Assembly (NCBI RefSeq): GCF_910591885.1
Contig: NC_063277.1
Location: 7,130,001-7,194,000, forward strand
From: Bombus terrestris
Lineage: Eukaryota; Arthropoda; Insecta; Hymenoptera; Apidae
Direction: 5' to 3'
DNA: 64,000 nucleotides
In this document: in pieces, positions 49,307 through 61,000 of the stretch
How positions within the stretch are numbered: the stretch's first letter is position 1
How the letters are laid out: each line of letters opens with the position of its first letter
Notes under the pieces: model-generated
Database searches by the model: none
The model's input: only the letters and a program-made list of their open reading frames with translations
Told to the model about the DNA's origin: nothing
Position numbers and translations under genes: made by a program

Positions 49307-49717
49307 TGCTTGTTCCAAGGTAACCTCATTCTGTTGCCATCTGTTGATACCTCGATGAACTAAGAATTTAATTTTTTATTTCGGTAAGTGTATCGATAAA
49401 TGTAATGGAAAATTGAGAATTTAAATTTTTAATTTTCCTTTTAAATATTATTTTTATGGACTTTTTAAGGGTGTGAGAGTACCTATTTCGATTTTGTAAA
49501 TGATCGTATTTAATTAGTTTTATTTTTGTAATGTTTGATCTATGTATACTAAATGTATATTTAAAAGTATATTTTTTGAAAGTTTTTTTTTTATAAAATA
49601 ATTTTCTTATAGCGCTATTAAAAGTTATATATCTTTTTATACAAGGATATGAATGTCAATTAAATGTTATTATATCTAATTTCTATTCATATCAATTATA
49701 TGGATTGAAATGGATTG

Positions 49718-49731
49718 GTTTCTATGGCAAC
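49718..49731 (+). promoter_or_regulatory. X-box (RFX site), proximal to IFT74
   Basis: GTTTCT-AT-GGCAAC fits RYYNYY-N1-3-RRNRAC with the preferred AT spacer. It lies 141 bp before the IFT74 ATG, within the range typical of X-boxes driving intraflagellar-transport genes in animals. Confidence 0.7.
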
Positions 49732-49871
49732 CAAATGTAAACCAGAAGGATCATAAAGTGCTCTAGCAAAATAATGTCAGTTATGTGTGTATCTATAAAA
49801 ATTACTGTTTATTAATACATAAGATACCTGTATTCAATAAAGTGAAAGAATATCTTAAATAATTCATCATA

Positions 49872-51889
49872 ATGCAAAGACCACAGACAAGTATTCCTTT
49901 ACAAAGCAAATATGATAGATTTTACAGAGGTGTAAAGAATGAATCTGGAGAGTTTTATGTCACCTCTGGTACTACTCGACCAGGCACACCTGGACAAAAT
50001 GTACTGGCAAGACCACCATCATCATTGGCTTTACTTAACCATGTACCAACACCTACTTCACGGTTGAGTACAATCAGTTCAACTAGTTCGGGAGCATTTA
50101 ACTCAGCATTTCCTTTGCCTGGTCAGATGAATATAAACGTTACGGAGAGGCCTATCACTCAACATGGAGTAGCAGGTCTGAGACCTGGAACAGCTAGAGG
50201 ATTGTCAATGACCAGGTATAAAAATTTATTTTTCTATATTTTATATTAAATCTATACGATTAGATTAAGATTAATTATAATAGTATAATATTATTTTGAT
50301 AGATGTAATGGAATTATTAAACTCTCATTTATGTTATTTTCTAATCTAAATTTTCTATTCTCAGACAAATTCAAGATAAAAGATATTACATTGGACTCAT
50401 GCAACTGAAAATCAGAGAATTAAGTCAAGAAATTGCTGTTATTTTCAAAGATATTGAAGATCAAACTAAGGAAAGAGCCACTTATATACATTATGACAAG
50501 AGAGCCAAAGATTTAGCTATGGAATTAACAACTTTGCAAGGACAGCTGGCTGACTACAATATCATTGTGGATAAAATGACATCTGATGTTGGGAAAGAAA
50601 TCATTGAACAAGAGACTGAAGAACTTGCCACAAAGAATGAACAAAATTTATTGAAAATCGAAGATATGTTTGAAGAAAGAAAAGAATTAGAGCAGAAGTT
50701 AACTAAAATAGAAAAACAGTTAGAGGATGAAAAAAAGAGGACTGAAAGGCTTATAGAGAGCATGGATTTTAATATGAAAGAAAAATATGATGAATTATCA
50801 AAAGAAAAAGCAAAACTGCAAGAGAAAACAAATGCATTGCAACAAGAATTGGATGAATTATATAAAGAACAAGCTTATTTGGAAGAAGAAATAACATTAT
50901 CTCCATTGAAACAGGAAGCAGTTAAATTACATTTGAAAATTATAGAAATGGAAGAAAAAAGGGACAAGTTGAAAGAAGAAGAGAAGCATAGAATTTCACC
51001 AGAAGAGGAAAGAGGAAAACTATTGCAAAAAATTAAGCAAGACAATCTGGATATTGCAGCTGCTGAAGCTCAGTTGACTGAGAAAAAGAAACAGGTACAA
51101 GAAACTGAACAAAAACTCGAGCAATTGGAAACAGACATGGAAGATACTCAAACTGAGAAGCAAGCAAAATTTAAAGAACTTCGTAAACGAGAAGAAGTTA
51201 TAGAGCAATTTATGAGTTCTTTTGAGCAGAATAAAGATGATGAGAAAAGAAAAATGGATAGATTAGAAAATACAATAGTAGAATATTTGGAAAATATTTC
51301 AAATATGTTAAACATTGATATTGATTTTATAGGAAATGATGAAATGGCCATTCTGAATAATTTACCACCCTTCAATGACTATGAATATAGTAAGAGTGAT
51401 CAAAGTTTTGAAAAATTAACTAAAGAAAATTTAAAGTTACAGCAAATTTATAGCGAAATGGAAATGTTAGAGCAGAAAATTCAAGCAGAATTTGTTGATC
51501 TTAATGAAAGAATGGGTAACAAAGATAATAAATCAATAATTCCGGAAGACCTAGAGAGTTTAAAAGCTAAATTGACATTGAAACAAGGGCAGTTAATAGC
51601 AGAATGTGAACAATTGAAACATCAGCAATTAGAATGTGAAGAAGAAATCAAAACAATTCAATTTGAGTATGATGAAATAAAGGAACGTTTAGAAAGTAAC
51701 GATATATACACTCAGATTAGTGTATTAGAGAATACTATGGACAAGTTGCTGGAAGAACATAAGAAGATTCAAGATTTTATTGTCAAAGAGGAGAAACGTG
51801 GTAATTATGATCCAATAAGAAAAGACGCTTTTAATTCAATAAATATTTATAATTCTATGTTGAAAGAAAATCTAAAAACTATTTATTAA
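49872..51889 (+). CDS. IFT74: Intraflagellar transport protein 74 (IFT74)
   Basis: Two exons, 49872-50215 and 50365-51889, join as MTR-QIQDKRYYIGLMQLKI and give about 622 residues, close to the 600 of vertebrate IFT74. The N-terminal 115 residues are low-complexity, rich in Ser, Thr, Pro, Arg and Gly, ending in the family block VTERPITQHGVAGLRPGTAR. The rest is long coiled coil with conserved YDKRAKDLAMELTTLQGQLA, DYNIIVDKM, KQEAVKLHLKIIEMEEKRDK and KELRKREEVIEQFMSSFEQN. IFT74 pairs with IFT81 in the IFT-B core and carries tubulin into growing cilia; in insects this serves sensory neurons. The intron (149 bp) has GT-AG ends. The ATG has A at -3. Confidence 0.96.
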
Positions 51890-52128
51890 TTAAAATCCTT
51901 TTTAACATTTATTTTCATTTTGTGCACGATTAACCAATATGTGTAACATTTATTAAGTATAGTTAACCTAAATCAGATTTTCCTTTCGTTCTTTCTTTTC
52001 TTCTACTCTATGTAGTTTCTCACCTTTTCCAGATTCTGGCTATCATTTTAATCCTCTGTGGTTATTCCTTCTAAATATAAAAATTTTCCAAATTATGCGA
52101 ATAATTGTATAATTAAAGTAATATATAA

Positions 52129-52141
52129 ATAAATAATAATA
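52129..52141 (+). terminator. IFT74 poly(A) signals
   Basis: Two overlapping-range AATAAA hexamers (52129-52134 and 52136-52141) lie about 240 nt after the IFT74 stop codon, a normal 3' UTR length. Confidence 0.6.
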
Positions 52142-54106
52142 AAAGTGTTATCATGAACGCTTCATCATTTGTTTTATCGCAGAAATAAGGTATAGGAATA
52201 TGAGTAAGGTAATAACTGAATTGTAAAATGTACTTTTTGACGATTATAATTTTATTTAAGATATTTCTATATTTGAAAGAGAAGTTCATTTTTCATAGCA
52301 GTATTATTTAGGGCAGTTACAAACATGTGATTAATAAAATGATTGAATACTTATAGTTGTCATGTAGAGTTATGTAAATAAAACTATGGAATACAATTTT
52401 TTGAATACTAAGAACACGCAAAGCTAGTAGCAAAGATATGCAAAAATTATATAAATCGCGATTTATATTATTATTATAAATATTCAATAAATAAATATTT
52501 GAAATAAATTCACACACAACACACAACACAGCACTCATAGCAAATAAATATGACGAAATAAGTAAGAATACATATATGATGATCTTATATTCTAAATCCT
52601 TACAATATAAATTTACCTTAATACATACCTACATATGTTATAAACTATCTTATAAATAAATGTTTATTTTAACATACACTTTACTGTAAGCCATACACAA
52701 TATATCGTGTTCTACTATTAGGTTGATACGGAAACTATAATAAAAGTTCTTCAAACTAATTATAAGTTATTTTATCTTGGATTATATTTTATATTTAGTA
52801 ACCGCAATTTACTCAGTCGCTTTAGCATACTGTAGACTAGATTTATTATCCATGAACTGAGATCAAATACTCTACTAAGTTCGCCAAGTGAAACATAAAA
52901 AGAAATTGCATAATAAAACGTAAAATTCTAAAATATCTATTAAGTATAGTATAATTATACGATAATCGATACGATTTTTTTTTACATATATAAAACAAAA
53001 ACAAATTTGTTTCTTCAGTTTTTTTTAAATACCTGGACTAAACTGTTCGAGTTAGTGTCCATGGATTCATTGACTAGATACCACTCCTAATAATAATTTA
53101 ATTATATATTAATTTGACTAGAATTTTTTACAAAATGATAGTGACTATGCGTATACAATGTATAAATTAGTTGTTTTATCATTTCGAAATAAATAAGCTT
53201 AAAAGTAAATGCGATACAGAGTGTTCCTGTACAAATTAAGAGAGTTTAATCAGAAAAAATGGAGCACTTCATATATTAACTTCAGTCGGTATGTTCGGAT
53301 TAGATATTACTAAGATATAGTAATGGACATCTCTATCAATTTAAAAAGAAGTACAGATTTATATTAATTAATATAAAATTATTCTTAATTATTAAACACA
53401 GCCACGTAATACTTTTTACTTAACAAAATACTTTTTGTACTAAATTCTTCTTGTGCTTAGTAATCTTCCCTGTTCAAAATTATTAAAGAATACGTATATA
53501 GTAATTTAATCCTAAACGAATACATAATTAGCTGCCTTGTAAAGGACGATTTAATAAATTTAATTGTTTAAACTGTACCGACTGAGTCATAGGAATTTGG
53601 CAAAAAAATCGGAGTTATATATATATACATAGGTAATATTCCTTTAGTTTTATTGACAACCGTTTACGTAATTAATTTTGAAATAAGTTTAATTTTTTTA
53701 CTTTATATAACTATTGGAATTTTAATTTTTGATGAAATTATTTTTTTGCCATAAACCTATATAATAATAATATTGATGTAGATTACTGGCACATTCCCCG
53801 AAATGAATAGAATATTGACTTAGTTAATAAATTATACTAATGTATACACGATCAGATAATATAGACTGCAATTTCTTAACTATTGCTTTGTGATTCTTTT
53901 TTAACAACTTAGTTAATAAATTATATTATTGACTTAGTTAATAAATTATACTAATGTATACACGATCAGATAATATAGACTGCAATTTCTTAACTATTGT
54001 TTTTGTGATTCTTTTTTAAGATTATAGAAAGCGAGTATGATATATTTTCATGACTTAACTTTTGTATGGCATCGTATCCACGGATATTATTTATTTGACA
54101 AATGTA
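52142..54106. other. AT-rich intergenic stretch
   Basis: No coding pattern. It contains one tandem duplication (53817-54020) and otherwise plain AT-rich sequence up to the mariner insertion. Confidence 0.6.
53817..54020. repeat. 114-bp tandem duplication
   Basis: GACTTAGTTAATAAATTATA begins copies at 53817 and 53931. The following roughly 85 bp is almost identical (the second copy has GTTTTTGTG for GCTTTGTG). A shorter third hit of the same opening lies at about 53907-53926. The near identity suggests a fairly recent event. Confidence 0.9.
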
Positions 54107-55353
54107 TCAGGTCTGTAAGTATGAAACCGGAATTTGCCTATAGATGGCCCTAACTGATAATGTAGTTATCACTAAACTGCGTCATTGATGCCAAAAGTCT
54201 TTGTTGACATCTCACAAACATTTTCGACTCAGAACAATACAAGTTTCATACAACAGCATAGTTTGTAATAGTTGTGCCTGGAAACTACGATTTGCGGACA
54301 GCATTGATTTTCTGTTACCATTTGAAGAAAACTGCTGCAGAATCGCATCGAATGCTTGTCGAAGCTTACGGTAAGCATGCTCTTGGTAAATCACAGTGCT
54401 TTGAGTGGTTTAAAAAATTCAGAAGTGGCAATTTTGACGTGAGGAACGAAGAACGTAGAAGACCATCGAAAAAGTTTCAAGACAGCGAATTGCAAGCATT
54501 GTTGGATGAGGATGACGTTCAAACGCAATAACAACTCGTTGATCAATTAAACGTGACACGAGAAGCCGTCTCTATATGTTTGAAAGCCATGGAAAAGATC
54601 TAGAAGGTGGGAAAATGGGTTCCACATGAACTGAATGAAAAACAACAGGAAAACCGAAAAACCACTTGCGAAATGCTGCTCGCCAGATACAAAAGAAAGT
54701 CATTTCTCCACCGAATTGTGACTGGTGATGAAAAGTGGATATGTTTTGAGAATCCTAAGCGTAAAAGATCATGGCTAGCTCCAGACGAACCACCGACATC
54801 GACTACAAGACCAAGTCGCTATGAACGGAAGACAATGCTCTGTGTTTGGTGGGATCAGAAGGGTGTGATCTATTATGAGCTGTTAAAACCTGGCGAAACC
54901 GTTAATACCGACAACAAATGATCGATTTGAATCAAGCTTTGCGTGAAAAACGACCAGAATATCAAAAAAGGCAACACAAAGTAATTTTGCTTCATGATAA
55001 TGCACCATCACATACAGCAAAACTGGTCAAGGAAACGATTGAAGCGTTCAGTTGGGAAATACTTTCGCACGTGGCTTACTCACCAGACTTGTCGATTACT
55101 ATTTCTTTGCACCGATGGGACACGCACTTTCTAACCAGCACTTCACTTCATACGAAAATGTACGAAAATGGCTCGATGACTGGTTTGCCTCAAAAGAGCG
55201 ACAGTTTTTTTTGGCGTGGCACCCACCAATTGCCAGATAGGTGGGAAAAATGTATAGCTAGCGATGGGCAATACTTCGAATAAAATATTTTTAATCATTT
55301 TCATACAATAAACGTTTATACAATAAATTCCGGTTTCATATTTACATACCTGG
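54107..55353 (+). mobile_element. Decayed mariner transposon
   Basis: A 1,247-bp element is bounded by TA on both sides (54105-54106 and 55354-55355). Its ends are inverted: TCAGGTCTGTAAGTATGAAA on the left and, read from the right, CCAGGTATGTAAATATGAAA. It contains a single broken mariner transposase. The full-length structure with target duplications shows it arrived by transposition, not by rearrangement. Confidence 0.95.
54274..55283 (+). pseudogene. Mariner transposase, inactivated
   Basis: The family features are readable: an N-terminal helix-turn-helix part (LKKTAAESHRMLVEAYGKHA, QCFEWFKKFRSGNFDVRNEE), the linker WVPHELNEKQ, VTGDEKW with the first catalytic Asp, LLHDNAPSHTAK with the second, and a damaged SPDL...DYYFF block for the third. 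Breaks: TAA at 54529-54531, TAG at 54601-54603, a deletion shifting frame near 54910-54920, another near 55090-55100, and a T8 run at 55205-55212 that shifts frame again before RWEKCIASDGQYFE. Non-autonomous and not expected to be functional. Confidence 0.95.
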
Positions 55354-55355
55354 TA

Positions 55356-56134
55356 CGTATGTATTTAAATATGCAAAATTAATGTCACACAAATAGAGGA
55401 TACATTGAAATAAAAGTTTCAGAATTGCATTTACTTGTGGCCTGCATATCCTTTGAGGAATATGATACTTACGATACTTACGTGTTAAGTGAAAAGAATG
55501 CGATGACTAGAAAGGTATGGTTGACTAGAAACATAAAAAAGCTATACGAAAAGGTCTCGTATACACACGTCTCGTTGATGTTACGTGTAATTAAATTAAA
55601 TACATATTTTTTGTAATATAAGGTTTCAACTTAATTTCTAGTAATTCACGAGAAAATTTCAGAAAAATTTATCTCGAGATTGAAATCCGTGGCACCAATG
55701 CGAACAACTAAAAATAATAATGACTAGACTGTATTATTTTGTGACTAGATTAGGTTTTCTAATAACTCGATTTCTTGACTAGATCGTAATTATACTTTTT
55801 TTTCCTTTTTATACTAGATTCTATATTTTGATTCTCATAGTGTATACTACATTTTTATCACTTGCTGACTAGATCGTTGTATTGTCTCTTTTTATATTAA
55901 CCTCTAAATATTTTCCTTCCCTCGTGTAAGTACGATATATATATGAATTAAAAAAGAAAGGAAAATAGAACTTAAAATACAAAATTATTACATTACCTTA
56001 AATTAATGACTAGCTCGGTGTTTGGAAATCTTCGAAAATTTTGTCAATTCCTTACAATAAATCTTAAAACCCTAAAACTCTAAATTAAAATATAAGACTA
56101 GTTACATTATCGTTAACAAATGTTACACTAGTAT
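55356..56134. other. AT-rich intergenic stretch
   Basis: No coding pattern. The word TGACTAGA / GACTAG recurs about ten times between 55500 and 56110, more than expected, but at irregular spacing. Confidence 0.5.
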
Positions 56135-56440
56135 TGTTACGTCGCGTGACCCTCTATATAGGTTAGAAACCATCCCCCGACCATAAAACTAAAGATTTTG
56201 ACTTTAGCTTCAAGACCCTTAATTGCTGCAACATATCTTTCAAATCGAGACATTCCTTACGGTTATTGTTCAAAAACCTGCTTTTCCCATATTTTACTGG
56301 TTTGAACTATGACTCTAAGGAATGTCTCGATTTAAATGATATGTTGCAGCAATTAAGGGCCTTGACGGTAAAGTCAAAATCTTTAGTTATATGACCGAGG
56401 GATGGTTTCTAGTCTATATAGAGGGTCACGCGACATTACA
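56135..56440. mobile_element. Foldback element with 5-bp target duplication
   Basis: Two arms of about 130 bp (about 56135-56270 and 56310-56440) are inverted copies with few mismatches, starting TGTTACGTCGCGTGACCC and, on the other strand, TGTAATGTCGCGTGACCC. AGTAT flanks both ends (56130-56134 and 56441-56445). The termini are TG...CA. The loop contains a short inverted echo (GTTCAAA...TTTGAAC). No coding capacity. A related single-arm sequence is at 62006-62190. Confidence 0.85.
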
Positions 56441-57179
56441 AGTATAAGGAAATATATTTACATCAATGCCAATAATCTTTAATCGCAGAATTGACACATT
56501 CTCAAAGTTTCGTATTATTTAATCAAATAATAAATTAGTTACCATACCAATAAAGTGTCAAGGTCAAAAATCGCAATACGGTTGTTTTCTATCTTCAAAA
56601 CGTCTTTTTTCCATAAAAGCAGCATAAGCGATGACACGTTTTCTTCAAATGTTTTTGATCTATTGATTGATCGATATATGCTTCCTTCAGTGATAAGCTT
56701 TTTTTGCAAACGGTTCCTGGTCGTCATATCTTTTGCAGTGTTTTCTTCGATCTTCGATTTTTATTTAAATAATCAAATTCAAAATTTGTTATGTAGTATT
56801 GCATGATTATTTGCTTGATATATCAATCGGGATAAGCGATCTGCAACGCCGACTACTGGCCAATTTCGAAGGAAATTCTCATCCACCGAGCATGTAATTC
56901 GAGTAGTGTTGTACTTTTAACATCAGAACTCTACATCTCTCTCTTTGTACAAATTAAAAATACTTTCGTATGTACAAGTATATTTACACAAATCCTCTAT
57001 AACAAAGGGTAATCTTCGCTTTCCCTTCTCCGATTTCAACGTCGTCAACGATATTTCACTTTATTTCATCGATGGTAGATGACCTCATATAATTTCAAAT
57101 CAGTTGTGAATCTGTCTTTAAAAAATATATTCCTTCTATGATTTTATATAAATGAACACTTTGACCGTCTTTGAATGTA

Positions 57180-58020
57180 TTGGTTTTCTATGTTGTACTT
57201 ACAGTGTGTAGATGTCAGATTACTCTCGGACGTTCTATCGGTTCGACGAATTCCGTCTCGGTGTCACTCAAGGATCTCCGGTTTCTTCCAGTGTTTCCAG
57301 TTCAGTCTTGGTAGTTCGGTTGGTTATCAATTCGAAATTCAGTTCGACGATTGCTCTCGGTGATTTCAATTGAATGTGTCGAATCGGAAGAGGGGAAGCA
57401 GGATAGAAGGTTGCAGACCCTCGGAGATTGGATCTTGGTTTTGAAGAAAAAGGTGAAGGGAAGAGAAACGAGAGGAAAGGAAAATACGAACAAAAACATA
57501 CAAGAGGGGAAAAAAGAGAAACTAAAAATAAAAGAAAATTCTCCGAGGGCCCACGCAAGCGCATAGTCACTCGCCTGCTCGCAGACTACCTCAAATTCTG
57601 TTCACCGCGCTCCAAGATGCATATTTCCCCCACTTTTCGGCCCGGTGCCACCACCATACTCCTTTCGGAGGTGCACAAGTTGGCACGTGCCCCACTTCTA
57701 CACTTCTGCTCTGTAACATGCCGCTTTTTATTCCCCACCGCTAGCTTTCCCCTCTTTGCCGCTCCGTTTGTCACATCCTACAGAAACGGACCGTGGATTC
57801 GTTCTGTTCCGGGATTCGCACGATCTGCCCCACCACAGGGCCAATTTTAAAGATTTTGCCCCCCACGCGCGCGTGCGCATGTGTCGCGCCATTAACATTA
57901 TTGTAGTAAAGAGAGGTAGGGGGATCTATTCTCGCAGGGCGCTACTGTGCGCATGCGCGGCTTTTGTACCACGTGCAGCTTCTATAGTCCACGCTTAGCG
58001 TGTGTCGCCGTATCCTACGG
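57180..58020. promoter_or_regulatory. CpG-rich promoter-like block
   Basis: Composition changes sharply here: CG-rich, with a purine run at 57410-57550, then GC-rich sequence ending in two NRF1-like words (about 57873-57882 and 57948-57959). Open frames in all phases (for example 57428-57850 plus and 57268-57570 minus) are basic and low-complexity and overlap each other, so I call no protein. It resembles a housekeeping promoter or first non-coding exon whose gene would lie to the right or outside. Confidence 0.4.
57948..57959. promoter_or_regulatory. NRF1 (EWG)-type palindrome
   Basis: TGCGCATGCGCG is a full match to YGCGCAYGCGCR. A weaker copy (GTGCGCATGTG) lies about 75 bp upstream. Such pairs usually mark CpG promoters. 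Confidence 0.55.
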
Positions 58021-61000
58021 TCGTTTTTTCTTGTAACTGTTTGGTATGTATAATGTATAAAAGGATACAATTTTCGGTTGTTTTTACTTGGTACTACTTT
58101 GAATACTTTAGATTAGCATTTTAGAAATTAGCGTTTGAGTCGTTTCACTTTGAAATTGGTATGTCTAACTATATTTAATAAAATTCGCTATATTGTAGGT
58201 TAGAATTATGTTATTGAAGATTGCATTATGAGAATGGTGTAAACATCTCAAAGAGCAGAGTGGTAGTATATAATTCGTATAACCAGGTAGAGAATTATTT
58301 TTATCAGATATTCAAATTTTGATTTTATCTAAATTTTATAAAAATATAATGTATTATTCACAGAGATGAAATAGGGCGGCATTGGCGTCACGCGTTAGAA
58401 AAATACTCATCTACTTCGTTTGTCCCAGTATTTGAATGAGTTATTTTACTATATCAAGTAATACATATATAATATATAGATATCTTTTCATATTTTTAAT
58501 AGAAAAGATTAATGTGAAATATTAATTAGTATTAGTAGAATCTCTCTAGAGATTTCAAAGTAACTTGTGAAAAGAAGATAGCCAAGGTTACGATAATCGT
58601 TATTATGCGTGTCCGTGAATAGAATAGGGGTTTGGTAATGCGACAGGTTCTAAATCATGATTCGACCGTGAATACCAATGCCGTGCCCGCATTGTCAGAA
58701 TGTGTTGCAGTTCAAGATTCTAGGTTGAATTAATGTATTGTCATGCTTATAATGTATAGATAACCTCATAAAAAAGAAACTCACAAACTTTCAATGGGAA
58801 AACATTTAGAGATGTAGAAATTCAAATCTAAATTTAATCAGTACCTACATATATGTATTCAGTTTTTACTTTTTCTTTATTGTATTGAAATTATTATCTT
58901 TCCTTTCGACACGAAGAAGATGAAATTTGTCATTTGCAAAAGTTCCAATATTTATTCGTCAGTAGCTACTTAAGTTTGAAATTAGTTAAAATTTTAACGT
59001 TTAACGACGATGTAAAATAAAATCATTTTCAAATACATATTGGGATAATAGCGAATGGTAACAAGCAATTTTCGTTTTCCCAGGGGGTAATGCGAGAATA
59101 CTAACAGGATGGTATCGAATCGATTGAATTACTACGAGAAATCGGCGATGATGTTCGATCGTGTATTCGGGCCATGAATTCGATTAGGCATTGCGTGGCC
59201 CACTACGCGGATAGCCTGTTTACCGTGTCGATTTAGGAACTTGATATCCTCGACGTGCAGCGTGGTAAGTCCGCAGATTCGTACGCGTATCACAGGGCAA
59301 CGCGTTATAGAATTTCCTCGTTCCATATCGAATTTAGCTGTCCCTTTCAGCGCGTCATTTGTCTTGGTATGTCTATCCACGAACCCTCGTAATAACTTCA
59401 AGCTTCGTTTCACTCGAGTCGTGCAAACATTGCGATCGACTAGTAACTAGCATTATGATACAGTTATCGAGATTACTACACACGAGTACATGTGGATGTT
59501 AGTCTTTGGAATATGTAAGATATTTATAACGAAAAGTAAACGTATCGTTTAAATTAAATTAAAATAAATTATCGCAAAGGGAGCGTTGACAGTACTGGTT
59601 GGCACTGTTACTTGAACACGAAAAAGACAAAAATCTTGTGTACTTTGATGTTTGTAGTAAAATAATAAAAGATGTGACGTTACTTATAATAACTAAGATA
59701 TTTAAAAGAATGTTTCTCTAATTTATATTAGATATTATAACTCTATTGACATTCAAATTAATATAAGTTTGGTATTCAATCGTAAATTGATAGTTTAAAA
59801 TAATACCTGTGTTAACTCGTAATATTACTGGCAGGATCTTTAATTTCATTCGCTTTTCAATTTCCTTTGTTTCTTATCTTTTGGAAAAAAAGTGCATTCC
59901 TGACATAGCGATAGTAAAACTGATCAAGTTCAATTTACTATAAGTGTATAAACATCCTGATCATAGTCTACTTACATCTTATAATTCAATTAATTTCTAT
60001 CACCGAAAAATAGGAGTATGTTCTTTATATCTATTGAGCGTTTCATAGTCTTTGATAACTTGGCCAACGCATACGTTTGTTCATGTGTATCATCGAAGGA
60101 TTCCTCTCAACTGCGGTGCCTCGCATGCCCTGATGTAACCTAATCTCGATACGAGTATCCTATACGATTTAATTAGCTAAGTATGCCCACGGCGGGGCAT
60201 CGTCACACCGCATTTTACTACCCACCAGGCAATAATTCCATCCTTCTTCTTTAACTTCCTTGTCCAACGTTAAACCACGAGCAAACACACTCGCCCCGAA
60301 AGGGTGCCAGTCGCATACGAAATCTCCAGTCACGCTAGGAAATGGAATAGACGTTATTGATGCGGCTACTTTCGATACGACCGCATCTGGACGTTTCTGC
60401 CTTTACCTTCTTTCCTCTTTCGATTCAATAAGTAGACAGACGTAGGTAACGTTTTACTATTAAAGTGGACGTAAGAGGACAAAGTTATTTGCCTTTCCTG
60501 AATATACTGGGTGTTTCGTGTTTGGGGTATTCGAGTTTGAAAAACGCGTATACATATATGGGCTAATTACGGATGAGACTTATTGTTTTTTTTTTTTTTT
60601 ACTTCTAATGCATTAGAAAGCATTCAATTCTTGTTAACAGTTTCTTCTTAGTTGTAATTATATTTAACTTCTATTTGTTTATTGTTTGTCTATTGAGCTA
60701 TCTTTTAGGCGCCGAACTTTGTAGGATGATTTTGCCCCTTCGTTATTAGAGTTACCGCAGCTAAAAGAATACGTATCTAGTATTTTCGGTTGCTTTTAAA
60801 GTCTACAAAATTTCATCCAATGCGGACCGATCGCGTGCTTTCCTTATTGGGCACATAAAAGTAAAAAATGAGCATTGCAAGTCACTCGAACATCTGTTTT
60901 CCCATCTCGTTCTCTATTCTTATGTCTCAATGGCTAGAGAACCAGCCTGCCAGCAACAACCAACCCTGCAACGGTTACTATTTTAATCGAAGTCTATAAA

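Larger units (their letters stand above)
48666..49871. promoter_or_regulatory. Divergent promoter region, srGAP (-) / IFT74 (+)
   Basis: About 1.2 kb separates the start codons of srGAP (48665, minus) and IFT74 (49872, plus). The srGAP half (to about 49310) is CG-rich, including a GCC/GTC triplet run at about 49214-49258. The IFT74 half is AT-rich. The frames at 48917-49363 and 49059-49358 are biased by this composition and have no domain. Two X-box matches lie in the interval. Confidence 0.65.

Noticed and set aside
48917..49363. 148-residue basic open frame upstream of IFT74
   Set aside because: Arg/His runs come from the GCC/GTC triplet repeat. The segment is promoter or 5' UTR of the divergent genes.
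59132..59413. 93-residue minus-strand frame
   Set aside because: No domain, no splice partners, and the opposite strand is also open. Kept only as part of a possible conserved non-coding island.
60500..60600. GGGTGTTTC-like transposon end near a T-run
   Set aside because: No inverted partner or target duplication found nearby.
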